64,000 bases of DNA from Persicaria tinctoria (GCA_037127255.1 JBANSL010000013.1:13412688-13476687); one strand, 5' to 3'; shown: positions 32,934 to 44,335, counted from the first letter of the stretch. Numbers and translations are program-made. Notes: generated from the sequence alone by a model not told the origin.

Positions 32934-33170
32934 TGATATGCGATATATTCTATAGCGCATTTAGTAGTTTTTGTCATCATTTACATGTCATTGTGAGAGA
33001 TATTTGTATGAACCTGGCGATTCGGAACCTGTTGAAGAAGTTGAAGAAATCATAGGATCATGCAAGTTATAGAAGAGTTGAAGTGAAGAAATTCGGAAGC
33101 AGCTGGAATCTGGTGAGCTGGCGCGTCCGCGCCGTATTCCTGCCGCGTCCGCGTCGGCCTCCTGAGCCGA
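32934..33170 (+). repeat. Truncated 5' LTR
   Basis: 192 bp identical to the start of the 3' LTR, then ~45 bp of related GCGCGYCCGCG words before the sequence becomes leader. About 1 kb of LTR plus the primer-binding site is missing. Confidence 0.8.
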
Positions 33171-33249
33171 GCCGAGCCTCGTCTGTTCTTTGTGAGTTCT
33201 TTCCGCTGTCCTTATTTCGATTCGGATCTAGTCTTATTATCTGTCGATT

Positions 33250-34659
33250 ATGAGTTCATCGGAGGAAGAGGTGAGTCGATCTGATGAAGAGTTAGATTTG
33301 TCTGAAGAGGAGTGGGCTATTTATAATAAGGTAAACTGTGTCAGTTCTACAAAATATCTGCATAGAGAGACCCTTCAGAGACTTCAGATGCTAGATTGTA
33401 TGCAGAAGTGTTTAGCTCACGCTGGTATTGGTGATTTTTTGGAGTTAAGAGCTGTAGGATACCCAGAACTGTGCAAGCAGTTCCTTGCGACATATCAGCT
33501 GTCCCTTGGGGAGAACAGAATTAGAGGGGTTTCTTTCAAGTTCAATGGCACTACCTACAGGATTTCTGCAGCAAGGTTGCGAGCTGCTTTGGGGATCACT
33601 AGAGCCCCAACTGATGGATGGGTGACAGCCACGACCGACACAGACCTCGTTGCATTCTTTACAGCGGTATCTGGAGAGGAATTCTTAACCAGTAACGAGT
33701 ACAACAGCAGGATTACTCATCCTGTCTTCCGTATGTTGTGCAAGATCGTCGTTGGGACATATTATGGGCTGACCACAGATACCAAGCTCTCCATGACACA
33801 CCTGAGGTTTGCTTACAGCGCTGTGCCTACTGCAAATTATACGCCTGACTGGCTTAGGCTCTTCTTCGATGGGCTCGACAGGGTCAGAAGGGATCGCAGT
33901 GCCGCTGGACCAGAAATGGTCCAAGGCGGACTTATTACTCGGGTAGCCATTGCTGCAGGCGTTGAGCCAGGTGGTTTGCAAGAGCTGGAGGAGCAGGTCA
34001 TAGCAAGGACCTACACAGAGGAGTATCTGCGGAGGTGTTTGATGCTTGACACTGCGCCGGATGGGGGAACCATTTGGTGTACAGGCAAGAAGAAAGAGCA
34101 TCAGTTCAGGCTCCCTAAACCCCTTCCTTGGTCTGAGACTTGGACTGATTGGTATATTGGGGCTGATTATTTTCTGACATCAGTTCTGGGTAGACGGCGT
34201 CGCCTAGAAGTCGGTAGCAGTAGTGGCACAGCTGGAGCTGTCACGATTGAGGATGCGCCTGTGGCTCCGCAGGCTTTTGTTCAGACAGATACTCAGGGTT
34301 TCGCGCAGAACCCACAGCAGGAGGTACCTGCTTATCATACCCCGTCTCACGGTTGGGATTCTCACCCGACATATCAGAGCCAGCAGGATTCACATCAGTG
34401 GGCCCCTTGGCCCCCACAAGCTTTTCAGGATGCTCATCAGCAGCCTCACCAGTGGGGCTACCTGGTTGACCAGATTGGCCTTCTGCGCCAAGACGTAGGG
34501 AGTTTGACGACGATGGTTCAAAACCAAGATAGAGTGCAGAACCAGATTCTCCACCAGCAGGCCGACATCCTAGAAGGCTTTGGCGAGTTCAGAAGTATGA
34601 GGGAAGAGCTTCGCCGCATGCGAGAGGATTACTCTCGCCACTATCCACCCCCTCAGTGA
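33250..34659 (+). CDS. 469-aa retroelement protein, possibly Athila ORF1 / 'putative plant transposon protein' type
   Basis: One intact ORF, the only one in this LTR element. An acidic N-terminus (SSEEEVSRSDEELDLSEEEW) is followed by a globular segment of ~250 residues (LELRAVGYPELCKQFLATYQ; FNGTTYRISAARLRAALGIT; HPVFRMLCKIVVGTYYGLTT) that resembles the fold-forming part of the 'putative plant transposon protein' family. Then a Gln/His/Pro-rich linker and a C-terminal heptad-like helix (QIGLLRQDVGSLTTMVQNQD...). There is no zinc knuckle or protease motif. It may be a structural (gag-like) protein; the assignment rests on resemblance only. It is not a host gene, since it lies between LTR and polypurine tract. 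Confidence 0.6.
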   Translation: MSSSEEEVSRSDEELDLSEEEWAIYNKVNCVSSTKYLHRETLQRLQMLDCMQKCLAHAGIGDFLELRAVGYPELCKQFLATYQLSLGENRIRGVSFKFNGTTYRISAARLRAALGITRAPTDGWVTATTDTDLVAFFTAVSGEEFLTSNEYNSRITHPVFRMLCKIVVGTYYGLTTDTKLSMTHLRFAYSAVPTANYTPDWLRLFFDGLDRVRRDRSAAGPEMVQGGLITRVAIAAGVEPGGLQELEEQVIARTYTEEYLRRCLMLDTAPDGGTIWCTGKKKEHQFRLPKPLPWSETWTDWYIGADYFLTSVLGRRRRLEVGSSSGTAGAVTIEDAPVAPQAFVQTDTQGFAQNPQQEVPAYHTPSHGWDSHPTYQSQQDSHQWAPWPPQAFQDAHQQPHQWGYLVDQIGLLRQDVGSLTTMVQNQDRVQNQILHQQADILEGFGEFRSMREELRRMREDYSRHYPPPQ

Positions 34660-34809
34660 GTCCTTCTGTTTCCTTTCTCCCTACTTATTTCTGTCTTCTT
34701 TCACATTGAGGACAATGCTTCATTCAAGTATGGGGGAGGGACAGGATTTACATATCTTGTACATATTCATTTCCGCATTATTTCTGTACAGATTCTGCAC
34801 TTGTTATTG

Positions 34810-34844
<35 letters not shown>

Positions 34845-35344
34845 ATGAAAAGAGGCAATCAAAATCCTGGGATGAGTTGAAAACCCGAAAGGGCGACTCA
34901 GGCAAAAAGCAGGTAGTCTGGCGAGCCTTAGGCTTTGGCAATATGAGACTTGAGGGAAGTGAGAATGTTTATGTGAGTAACATCTTTGAAAAGAAAAAAA
35001 ATGAGTGGCTTGGTGAAAACCCCAAAAGGGCGCCTTGGCAAGATGAGCGTTTACTTTGAGTGTTTAGGATTGATCTCTTGGCGAAGGCGACATAAGAAGT
35101 GGAGTGATAAGGAGGTTTTCGGGTAGGCCACTAGGAGCTATAAGGTGTAGATGGTTGAGATACAATTGTAAGTCTCATTTCCTATTTTGATTGTCTTTTG
35201 TGCTGATTGTTGAGATGGTGGAAACTACTAGTACTTAGTGTTCATTTTCCTTGTACTGTCTGTGAACCTTTGAGATTTATGGCGAGAGTAGGCTTAGCTT
35301 CTATGCTTACTCGGGACGAGTAAAGGTTTAAGTATGGGGGAATT
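34660..35344 (+). other. 3' internal region of the LTR element
   Basis: Non-coding. Contains a first polypurine-like tract (~34726-34740), a ~28-nt A tract (34814-34841) and direct word repeats (AAAACCC..AAAGGGCG near 34879 and 35016). Ends in the polypurine tract at 35331-35340. Confidence 0.6.
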
Positions 35345-36588
35345 TGATATGCGATATATTCTATAGCGCATTTAGTAGTTTTTGTCATCATTTACATGTC
35401 ATTGTGAGAGATATTTGTATGAACCTGGCGATTCGGAACCTGTTGAAGAAGTTGAAGAAATCATAGGATCATGCAAGTTATAGAAGAGTTGAAGTGAAGA
35501 AATTCGGAAGCAGCTGGAATCTGGTGAGCTGGCGCGCCCGCGCTGCTACTGACGCACCCGCGCTGCTAGGAGGGAGTACCTGCGTCGTTGCCTCAGAGAG
35601 AAGTAGCAAGACACTCACTGACGCGCCCGCGCTGCTACTGGCGCGCCCGCGTCAGTCCCTGGAGACGGATTCTTATCCGATTTTCTCCTATCTTATTAGT
35701 TTTTAATATTATATTTTTACGGGATTTTAAAACCCTTTAATTAGGTTATATTATTTCCGAAGGGGGCAGTTTTAGTTTGGATCCATTAGGTTATTTTCCA
35801 GAGACGTATTTTCCCCCTTCTTCATCTCACAAACCCTATGGAGAACTAACTCTCCTTTGTTGCACTTGGTTCTTTGAAGCCTTCGATTGATTTGGTTGTG
35901 AGTATTCTACTCTTGTTCGTCCTTTGTTAATTGTTTCGATCTCCTGAGCTTATTGCTTGATTGCTTATTATTGGTTAATCTGGATTGATCACCTAGGTTT
36001 ATCGATACTAGTCATATTGCTAGGGTTTCCAATTCCAGGTTTGGGGTTGTAGATTCATTGTAGCAAACACAATCATCATACGCAGGTTGCTTGTGGTAGA
36101 TTGTGAAGGAGATTCGATTACAGGCTATTTTAACGGGTTGTTAGAATCGCTTGTATCTCATTATAATTCATGTTTGAATGCTATCGCTTTATTATTCGGT
36201 GAAGGTTTTCCCTTGTAATTTGGTGATAAGTGCTTTTAGGACTGGTAGGACTAAAAGCTATTACACGATCTGAATTGAGAACAATTACTGGACATTAGAA
36301 CTTGAGACTCATAGAATGCGATGATGAACCATCTCAATTGTTGTGCGGATAATTACCTGGTGTGATACTTTTCCATCATATATTCGCAACCTCTTATTTC
36401 AACTTGTTCGGTCACTATCGTTTACACACAAAACTCCCCCTTGAATTGGTTACTTTTGGGTAATAATACTTGCTCTTACAATTGATTCTGTTTCCCTGTG
36501 GGTTCGACCCTAACTTACCTACTATACTTGTTATAGTTTGCACCTTAGGAATTTACTTTGATTTGGCATAACGACCTTAGGCCTGTCA
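35345..36588 (+). repeat. 3' LTR
   Basis: 1244 bp starting TGATATGCGATATATTC and ending GGCATAACGACCTTAGGCCT then GTCA, followed by the TTAAT duplication. Near its start it has a minisatellite of GCGCGCCCGCGCTGCTACTG-type words. Confidence 0.85.
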
Positions 36589-36593
36589 TTAAT

Positions 36594-36930
36594 TGTACGG
36601 TGTGCTAATTTCACTTATCGGATGTTGTAACAACGTTGAATAAGACGTTGTTACAACTTCAAATTGAGCGTTGCTAATACAGGTCAGATCGTACCTAATA
36701 TAAGATATTTATAAAAAAAATTGACTTACAACGTCCAAAAGGATGTTGTGTGTGTTTTTGTGAGTGTGGGTGTGTGTGTGCGAAATTTTTTTTTTACCCT
36801 AACAACGTCGGATCCGACGTTGTTAGTCTGGTTTTGCCCGATCCGATTCTTCACTTTAAAAATTACAACGTTGAACCCGATGTTGTAATATAATTAATGC
36901 TACAATATCGAATCCGATGTTAATTAGCAG
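36594..36930. repeat. Array of ACAACGTC/GACGTTGT words
   Basis: Includes a perfect 26-bp palindrome at 36800-36825 (centre CGGATCCG, arms ending TAACAACGTC). More copies lie near 36610-36680, 36730 and 36865-36925. The same word lies just left of the LTR element (TCCGACGTTG, 32919-32928), so the LTR element inserted into this repeat. Probably the remnant of a DNA transposon, class unknown. Confidence 0.6.
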
Positions 36931-37448
36931 CTCTAATCCACACATTTGCGGTGTATATAGGGACACCCTATCAAAACACTCGGTATGTGTGTGAATTGAC
37001 ATCCAAAATTGGATAAAGAGTTAAGAGGATGTGAAGATGAACATGAACATCCAAATAAAAAGCAATTGAAACAACATTCTACGTTAGGTGTGCGGTTTGT
37101 CTCCCGAAGGAGAGGCTTTCTAGGAGGAGTACCTCTTTTACGGAGTAGTATATGGCCCCTATTCCTATATAGCCTGTGGTTTATATACACCATGCCCGAT
37201 ATGACATCTCTCCTCGACTCCTCTTCCTAGGGACTAGTGCACAAATCTTATCATATCTACGGAGTAACTCTAATCATCTTATCTAATCATTAATACTATT
37301 ATACAGTAATTACCCTCCGAATCTATACACAAGCTATTCCCTTTTATTTATTTTTATTAGTTAAAAATTCAAGTTCAGACATTGGTGGATCCTGAATTTG
37401 TTGATCGAAACGGTGAAAAATTGATAAAAAAAATATTGTATGTAAAAT
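36931..37448. other. Intergenic stretch, no gene recognised
   Basis: A short plus-strand ORF (37009-37230) has no recognisable motif. Otherwise AT-rich sequence. Confidence 0.4.
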
Positions 37449-38338
37449 TAGCGCGTGTTTGACAAAATGGGTCTTTTTTAAGGGTTGTGTGTTTTTTAGG
37501 AGGTAGAAATTATTTTGAGGTTTATGGAGGTGTGGAAGGTGGAGTTTATTTTTAAAAATAACCGTATAAAAAATCTGAATGGTGAGATGTTTTTATGATT
37601 AAAATTACTGAAATGCCCTTATAAATACTCAACTACCCCCAACACATCTGTCGCCTCCTTCTTCCCCCAAATCCTCCTCCTCCTTCCGAGCTTCCGGTTC
37701 CTAATACTCTCCAATTGCAACAAGATTTGATGAATCAAATCTCTAATTGATTCAAATCACAGTTCAAAGATGATGAATTTATGGCGTTCCGTCAGTTCCG
37801 ATGAAAACGTGGCTTTTGCTGACGCCTTCATGCCCTTCGACGCTTCCTTCGTTGCTTTCTAGCCGTCAGCGCCACACTCAAACAACCTTTATGGCCACCA
37901 GAAGGCGCCTATCGCTGGCTTGTAGAATCCGTAGATGAATCTGGCGGAGGTTTTCAGCCAGGACAACCCATCTGTAGATGAATCCGGCAGAGGTGTTCAG
38001 CCAGGATGGCCTCCAGCAGCGGCTACAGGCGCTGATCGACGACGCTAGGGAGGGAGGCGTACTTGTGAGCATAAGGGCGAGCGAAGGCTTGGAGGAGAGG
38101 AGGCAACTGGGCATTCGAAGAAGATGAGGCCAAAAGTGTGCAAAATTTTGACACCCCTGAAAATAAACTCCCAAAGCTTCTCCCCCCATCTTTCATTTTC
38201 ACCCAAAATAACCTCTAACTCAAACTGCCACGGCTCCTGAAAAAGCTGATGCCAAACACAGTGCTCCACAAGTGTTTTTTTTTTCACCTCCAGAAGCTGA
38301 TGAAAGACAATGAAAGCCGATGCCAAACACGCTCTAAA
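37449..38338. mobile_element. Candidate non-autonomous DNA element with GCGTGTTTG ends
   Basis: Left end TAGCGCGTGTTTGACA and the complement of the right end TAGAGCGTGTTTGGCA match at 14 of 16 positions. A ~50-bp segment (GTAGATGAATC to CAGCCAGGA) is tandemly repeated at about 37931-38005. I could not find a convincing target duplication. Confidence 0.45.
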
Positions 38339-38564
38339 CCCTAATTTTTCTTTTCTGAAAAATCATCAATATTATGTATCCTGAACTTGCATTATTTATT
38401 TCATGGTGTTCAAATATTTCAATATAACCTCCTAATTTGAAGTTATCGGAGATAATTATATTATTAAGATATGAAATTAATAAATGATAATTACAATAAA
38501 AATATATAGGTTTAGTAAATGACGTATGAAATATTGTAATTCAGTGCTGAAATTTGAAACGCTT

Positions 38565-38660
38565 ATAACTTTTTGCTTAGATATCGGATTTGAGCTTATA
38601 ATATATCAAATCGAAGCTATCGACGAGAGGAATATGTATGTTAAATTTCATTTTCGATTG
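38565..38660. repeat. Left arm of a ~90-bp inverted pair (partner 40014-40115)
   Basis: The reverse complement contains CGTCGATAGCTTCGATTTGA then TATATTATAAGC, matching CGTCGATAGCTTCGTTTTGA then TATATTATAAGC at 40038-40069, with weaker similarity to either side. Confidence 0.65.
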
Positions 38661-38922
38661 GGGGGGAGACTGCCACCACTGTCCCTAAAGAGGATCCGTC
38701 TCTGAGTTCAGATATACCTAAACCTCGATGACCGACAAGTCGGCAGACGGATAACCATCTAAACAAATAGAAAAATACAAAGATGGTCCAAAGAACAGGT
38801 CAGAACTCTACAAAGGCGAAACTAAATACAACTAAATCGAACAAGACGAGGCCGTAGACGAAAGACGAAGCCAAGCACTACCCTAAAGTCGCACCGTAGG
38901 CCAGTGGCACATCAGGAGTTAC

Positions 38923-39375
38923 TACGGTTGTTATATGAACTGAACAGCTCGAGCTCGGCTCGGGATCAGCTCAAAAAAGCTCGACTCGAGCTCGTTCACT
39001 TATTTAAACAAGCCGAGCTTGAACAAAATTTTAAGCTCGGTTGAAAGCTCGGCTCGTTCGAATAAAGCTCGAATAGCTCGAATTCTATAGAATTTCTAAA
39101 ATTTCCTTTAAGTTAACATGTTATAACCAAGTAGAACTACTTAAAGCTCGAAAAAAGCTCGGCTCGAGCTCGTTCATTTCCTAAACAAGCCGAGCTTGAA
39201 CAAAATAAAAAGCTCGTTGAAAAATTAGGCTCGGCTCGAGCTCGTTCATTTCCTAAATAAGCCGAGCTTGAACAAAATAAAAAGCTCGTTTAAAAATTAG
39301 GCTCGGCTCGGCTCGAGCTCGTTTAAAAAACGAACAAGCTTGAACATGTAAAGCTCGGCTCGAATAACAGCCCTA
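38923..39375. mobile_element. Second hAT-like CTCGAG word-array element
   Basis: 453 bp, flanked by a perfect 8-bp duplication GGAGTTAC (38915-38922 and 39376-39383). Ends TACGGTTGTTATATGAAC and the complement of the right end TAGGGCTGTTATTCGAGC. The interior consists of CTCGGCTCGAGCTCG words. Same family as 6416-6735. Confidence 0.8.
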
Positions 39376-39383
39376 GGAGTTAC

Positions 39384-40640
39384 CTGTGAGCAGTGAAGAC
39401 GAACCTCCAAGGAACCATTCTTCTGGAGAAAAGAGACACCACGATACACACTACCACGACCTCTGCCTATCCCGACTCTCACTACCAGAACCCCATCAAA
39501 TGGAGAAGAAAAAACTGTCACGCCAAACGTAAAGACACACAACACCTGAACCAAAAACACCAGAAACCCATGCGGGATTGATGCAAACCCCACATGGAAT
39601 AATTTATTAATGGTTATTTATTATTATTTCCAATATTATTATAATTAATATATAACCCCTTATTTTTCCATGGATCAACAAGACCCAAAGCAAGCCTTAG
39701 GGCCCAAGGAAGCCCAAAACGGGATGAAACCAAGCCCAGGGCACGAAAGGGCTTAGGTCAGACCCGAAGAAAGCCCGAAGCAAGGCAAACAGGGATCAGA
39801 CGGGGAAGTGGGCGCCAATGAACCGAACAAGAATTTTTTTTATTTTTTTTTCATTTTGGGCATCTTTGCCTTGAGCCTAAAGGATAAGTTTATGGGCCTT
39901 CTCGGGCCCAAGGAAAATCCAATGGGCCCAAGAAATAGGTTTAACCTATCCTTGCAAGCATAGACTGATCTAGGCGGGGGAAAGAGGTAGCATACGCGCC
40001 CCCTTTCATCCAACGAATTATCTATATCTATTCTACGCGTCGATAGCTTCGTTTTGATATATTATAAGCCTGAATTCGATAAACGAGTAAAAAGTTATGA
40101 CCGTTTTAAAGTTAAACACAGATTAATTATTTCAAATGTCTTTTTAATAAATCACGATTCTTTTATATTTTACTTAATTTGATGATTTTTCAATATAATT
40201 CAACCAGAGAGTTTCGAAACAAGAGGTTATATTACTAAATTCGATAATTATATAAGAAATTATGCAAGTTTAAAGTTTGTATATCTTGTTACACGTTATT
40301 GCATGTTTAGAGAACAATAAGTTGCATATTGACTTTGTTGGTTTCAAACGATATATTTTTAGACAAAAAAAAAGAAAAAACGACATCGTTTTTTTCGTTT
40401 AATGATAAAAAATACAGTATATAACAACTAATGACACAATTTTAAATTAAAACACTATCGTTTTGAACAAAAAACATTGTGTTTCGAACTATAAAAAACA
40501 TTGTCTTAAACTAAAATATCATCGTTTAATCTAAAATATCATAGTTTTGGTTCGCTAAACGTACTATAACAAAATCTATTGAAGATTGAATCAACCATTT
40601 GTATAAAATATCATAGTTTTATTCATGGTTGTAATAAGGG
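39384..40640. other. Intergenic/repeat DNA, no gene recognised
   Basis: 39384-39600 continues the sequence interrupted by the hAT-like element. 39660-39960 is rich in AAGCCC/GGGCCC words. 40014-40115 is the right arm of the inverted pair. The remainder is AT-rich with repeated ACATTGT/ATATCAT words. Confidence 0.4.
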
Positions 40641-43600
40641 GCCTCATCCCTATGTTTGTCATGCTTGTCAACTTGGCAAACATCATCGTCTTTCTTTTCA
40701 TAGGTCTCTTACTGTCACTCTTGCTCCTTTTAATATAATTTAGAGTGATATCTGGACATCTCTCGTTACTAGTCGGGATGGTTTTAAGTATTACTTGTTA
40801 TTTTTGGATGATTTCACCCATTTTCTTTGCGTTATACCATTAAAATTTAAATCCCACGTCTTTGCTCATTTTGTTCAATTTCACAAGTTTATCACCACTC
40901 AATTCAATCGATCAATTAAAACTTTCTAGTGTGACAATGGTCGTGAATTTAACAATAAGGAGTTTCACCATTTCTTTGCTACTAACGGTATTCAGTCTCG
41001 CTTCTCTTGTCCATATACCTCATCTCAGAATGGCAAGGTCGAACGCGTCATCCACACCATTGATAACATGATGCGGTCTCTCCTCATTCATGGATTTGTT
41101 CCTCTCACCTTTTGGCCTTATACTCTCCTCACCTCATGTTATCTACTCAACATCACTCCCTCCACTACAATTCATAATCGGTTTCCTACCTAAGTGTTGT
41201 TTCACACTACTCATACCTTCGACCATCTCCGTGTTTTTGGTTGCCTCTATTATCCTAACATAGGTGCCGTCATATCCCACAAGTTACAAACACGGTCTCT
41301 CCCATGTGTCTTCTTGGGTTATTCGTCCAATCATCGTGGATATAAGCGTCTCGATCTCTTTTCCAACACCATCATCATTTCTCATCATGTAACCTTTGAT
41401 GAGACCTATTTTCCCTTCTCTTCCCCCTCAAGTCGCTCTTGTTCTCCCCTCGATGATGACATACAACTGGCTATTATTCATCATCTCCACCAACCATCAC
41501 CACCCGACCCTCCTACTATTGCATCTCTGGCACCACCTCCGGCTGCCAACTTTGGCGCCATCCCTCTTGTTCGCTCCACCTTCAGCCTTCCTATTGGCTC
41601 CCCTCCGCCGCCTCATGAACCTCCCTCTCGGTCTGCTACACGAAGCCAAATCGACATTTTTCGTTTTAAAGTTCTGTTCAATTTGTCTACCGAGGATCAT
41701 CCCAACACCACAGCCACCCCAATGCCACTCTTCTATCCCTATCTCCCACAAAATGGCCCTCCTTGGCCCAAACTGAAAAGCTACAATGATTGATGAATAT
41801 AATGCTCTTATTAAAAACGAAACTTGGGTACTTGTTCCTAGACTTCGTAGTTTATTGTTGTTCGTTGCCAGTGGTTTTTTCGCCATAAATTCATTTTTGA
41901 TGGTTCGCTGGAGCGTTACAAGGCTCGCTTGGTTGCGAATGATTGCTCTTAGCGGGCTGGGATCGATTGTCAAGACACTTTCAGTCCTGTTGCCAAACCA
42001 GCAACCATCTAGACGGTTCTCAGTCTAGTCATCTATCGATCTTGGTCTATTCATCAACTGGGCGTAAAAAAATGCCTTCTTACATGTTCGCCTTCAGAAG
42101 AAAATTTCATGTTTCAGCCACCGGGTTTCGTTGATGCAGCGAATCCCAAACATGTGTGTCTTTTTAGAAAATCTCTTTACGACCTTAAGCAAGCTCATCG
42201 GTTTCAATGATTCGCCTTCTTTCTATATCAGATTGGTTTCTCTAGATGCAGAAGTGAATCCTCTTTATTCATCTACAAATGTGGCAATGACTTGGTTTAT
42301 TTGCTTCTTTATGTCGATGATATCGTTCTGACTGCCTCTTATGATTCTCTTCGAAGAAGACTTGTTTCCGTAGGAGTTTGTGATGACTGATTTGGGGCCA
42401 CTATCATTCTTTCTCGGAGTCTCTGTTAAGCGCTCTTCTGCAGGTCTGTTTCTCTCCCAAGAACAATATGCTTGGGACAGTGTTGCTCGGGCAAACATGT
42501 CCAATTGTAAGTCGGCGGTTACTCCAATTGAGCCCTCATTAGACCTGAGCATGGGTCGGGTCGGGCGGGCTTGGGCCGGGCCTTGACTAAATTTTCAGCC
42601 CATTACACCGGGTCGGGCTTGGGCTAGGCCCGGTTTTGGGCCACGTGCCTTATCCAAACCCGCCCTCATTGCCGGGTCGGGCCGCCCAGCGGGCCTAGGG
42701 TCTCAAATTCGTTTTTCTTCCGTAATCGAACTAATTTTTTTAAAAAAAGAGGCAAATCACACCATTATACCAATACTTTCAAATATAATGCAAATATGGA
42801 CAACATACACATTGATAAAATATTATATTGTTTATACTATATAATACAGTATATACACTAGCTAGTACATTGTTGGGCACTATCTCTACACTAGCTAGTA
42901 CACTGTTGTGTACATGTACACTATAATATATACGTATATAATATTGTATACGTACATGTACACTATATATAATATTTTATACGGACGCTATATATATAAC
43001 GGGATCGGGACAAGATTTGTGGGATTTGTGCTCACACCCAGTGTTTATGATTGAGAATAGCTAGCACTTAGCAGTAGAACGAAACCTTTAATATAGTTAT
43101 AAATTATAGAAATTATGTATATATTTTTATTATTTTAATAATATATATAATACTACATATAACTTATATAATTATAATTATATACATAATATTAATATAA
43201 AACCGGGTCGGGTCGGCCGACCCGATTGGGCTTCACCCTCTGCCCAAGCCCGGTCCTTTGGGCCTACCGGGTCGAGCCTGTCGGCCCGCTTGGACCAACT
43301 ACTCTCTCCAAGCTAGCCCGCATATTTTCCCTGGCGGGTTGGCCCATGTTTGCTCAGGTTGGTTGTCAATCCTTCCTTATATTGCAGTCTTGCGGGTGCA
43401 CTTCAGTATTTGACTTTTGCACGGCCATACATCAGCTTTTCCATTCAATAGGTGTGTCATTTCATGCATGACCCTCATGTCCCGCATTTCCATGCTCTCA
43501 AGCGAATCATTCGCTACATTCATGGGACATTTGCTCTTGGTATTACTATATTTCCTTCCCGGAAGACAGATCTTATTGCATGCACTGTTGCTGATAGGGC

Positions 43601-44060
43601 AGGGTGTTCGGACACTCGACGTTCCACGTCCGGATATTGTGTGTTTTTCAATGACACCCTGATCTCTTGGTCTGCTAAACATCAGTCGGTGGTGTCCCGT
43701 TCTAGTGTTGAGGCGGAGTTTTGAGGAGTTGCTAATGTTGTTTCTGAGTGTTCTTGGTTGCGCAATCTGCTCTTGAAGCTTCACTGTCCTCTTTCCCGTG
43801 CTTCTATTGTATACACGGATAACATCTCCTCCGTTTATCTCACCAGCAACCCGATCCAACTTCAACGTACAAAAAACATTGAGCTTGACATCCATTTCGT
43901 GTGGGACAAGGTGGCTCTCGACCATGTTCGAGTGCTCAATGTCCCGTCCTCCTTTCAATATGTTGATATCTTCACTAAGGGGTTACATAGACAGTTATTT
44001 TTAGATTTTTGGACCAGTCTCACCGTTCGCTCGCCCCTCTTCCAATTTCGATTGTGAGAG
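40640..44060 (+). pseudogene. Decayed Ty1/Copia polyprotein (integrase, reverse transcriptase, RNase H)
   Basis: Recognisable in order: GAG-pre-integrase (CHACQLGKHHRLSF, ~40665); integrase core (SDIWTSLVTSRDGFKYYLLF at ~40745; CDNGREFNNKEFHHFF; SQNGKVERVIH); the post-integrase region (FDHLRVFGCLYYPN; CVFLGYSSNHRGYKRLDL); reverse transcriptase (MIDEYNALIKNETWVLVPR at ~41785; LLLYVDDIVLT at ~42305; MTDLGPLSFFLGV at ~42380); and RNase H (ALQYLTFARP at ~43400; DTRRSTSGYCVFFNDTLISW at ~43612; YTDNISSVYLTSNP). Gag and protease are missing. There are many stops and frameshifts, and an 817-bp element interrupts it at 42543-43359. The element is long dead. Confidence 0.88.
42543..43359. mobile_element. 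hAT-like word-array element (GGGTCGGGC type) nested in the Copia
   Basis: 817 bp. Ends ACCTGAGCATGGGTCGGG and the complement of the right end ACCTGAGCAAACATGGGCC. Arms consist of CGGGTCGGGCTTGGGC words with a TA-rich centre. The flanking Copia coding sequence resumes on the other side (TPIEPSLD to ALQYLTF). No clear 8-bp duplication remains. Confidence 0.7.
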
Positions 44061-44066
44061 TTTGAT

Positions 44067-44302
44067 AGACCATATACTCCGTATAATTTTGTCCATATTT
44101 GTATTATTATATTCACACTTATAACCCCATTTATATATAGTGAATATGATATCCAAAGAGATCCCCATGAGAAAATTATCCATCCCTAATCTCTCTCTTA
44201 CATGTATCATATATGTTATAACCTCAACGAACTTAACTGACTTCATGTTGTTTATTTAACCCTCTTTCACGACTGAAATCCCCTCTCAACTCCGTCTATT
44301 AA
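44067..44302 (+). repeat. Probable 3' LTR remnant of the Copia element
   Basis: Starts TGATAGACCATATACTCC just after the RNase H stop and a purine-rich AGAG tract. Continues as AT-rich sequence until the LINE begins. No matching 5' LTR in the window. Confidence 0.45.
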
Positions 44303-44335
44303 AATAATATTAAAAAAAAGAAGACGTCAGTCCCC

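Larger units (their letters stand above)
32934..36588 (+). mobile_element. Compact LTR retroelement with one ORF and truncated 5' LTR
   Basis: Flanked by a 5-bp duplication TTAAT (32929-32933 and 36589-36593). The 3' LTR is 35345-36588 (1244 bp, TGATATGCG to CCTGTCA). The 5' LTR copy is only ~192-250 bp: it is identical to the 3' LTR from 32934 to 33125 and then breaks inside GC-rich words. A polypurine tract (AGTATGGGGG, 35331-35340) precedes the 3' LTR. A second such tract is at about 34726-34740. No primer-binding site, protease, reverse transcriptase or integrase is present, so it is non-autonomous. The LTR and PPT style resembles Athila-type Ty3 elements. Confidence 0.82.

Noticed and set aside
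33250..34659. 469-aa ORF as a single-exon host gene
   Set aside because: It sits between a truncated 5' LTR and a polypurine tract plus 3' LTR bounded by a 5-bp duplication, so it belongs to the retroelement.
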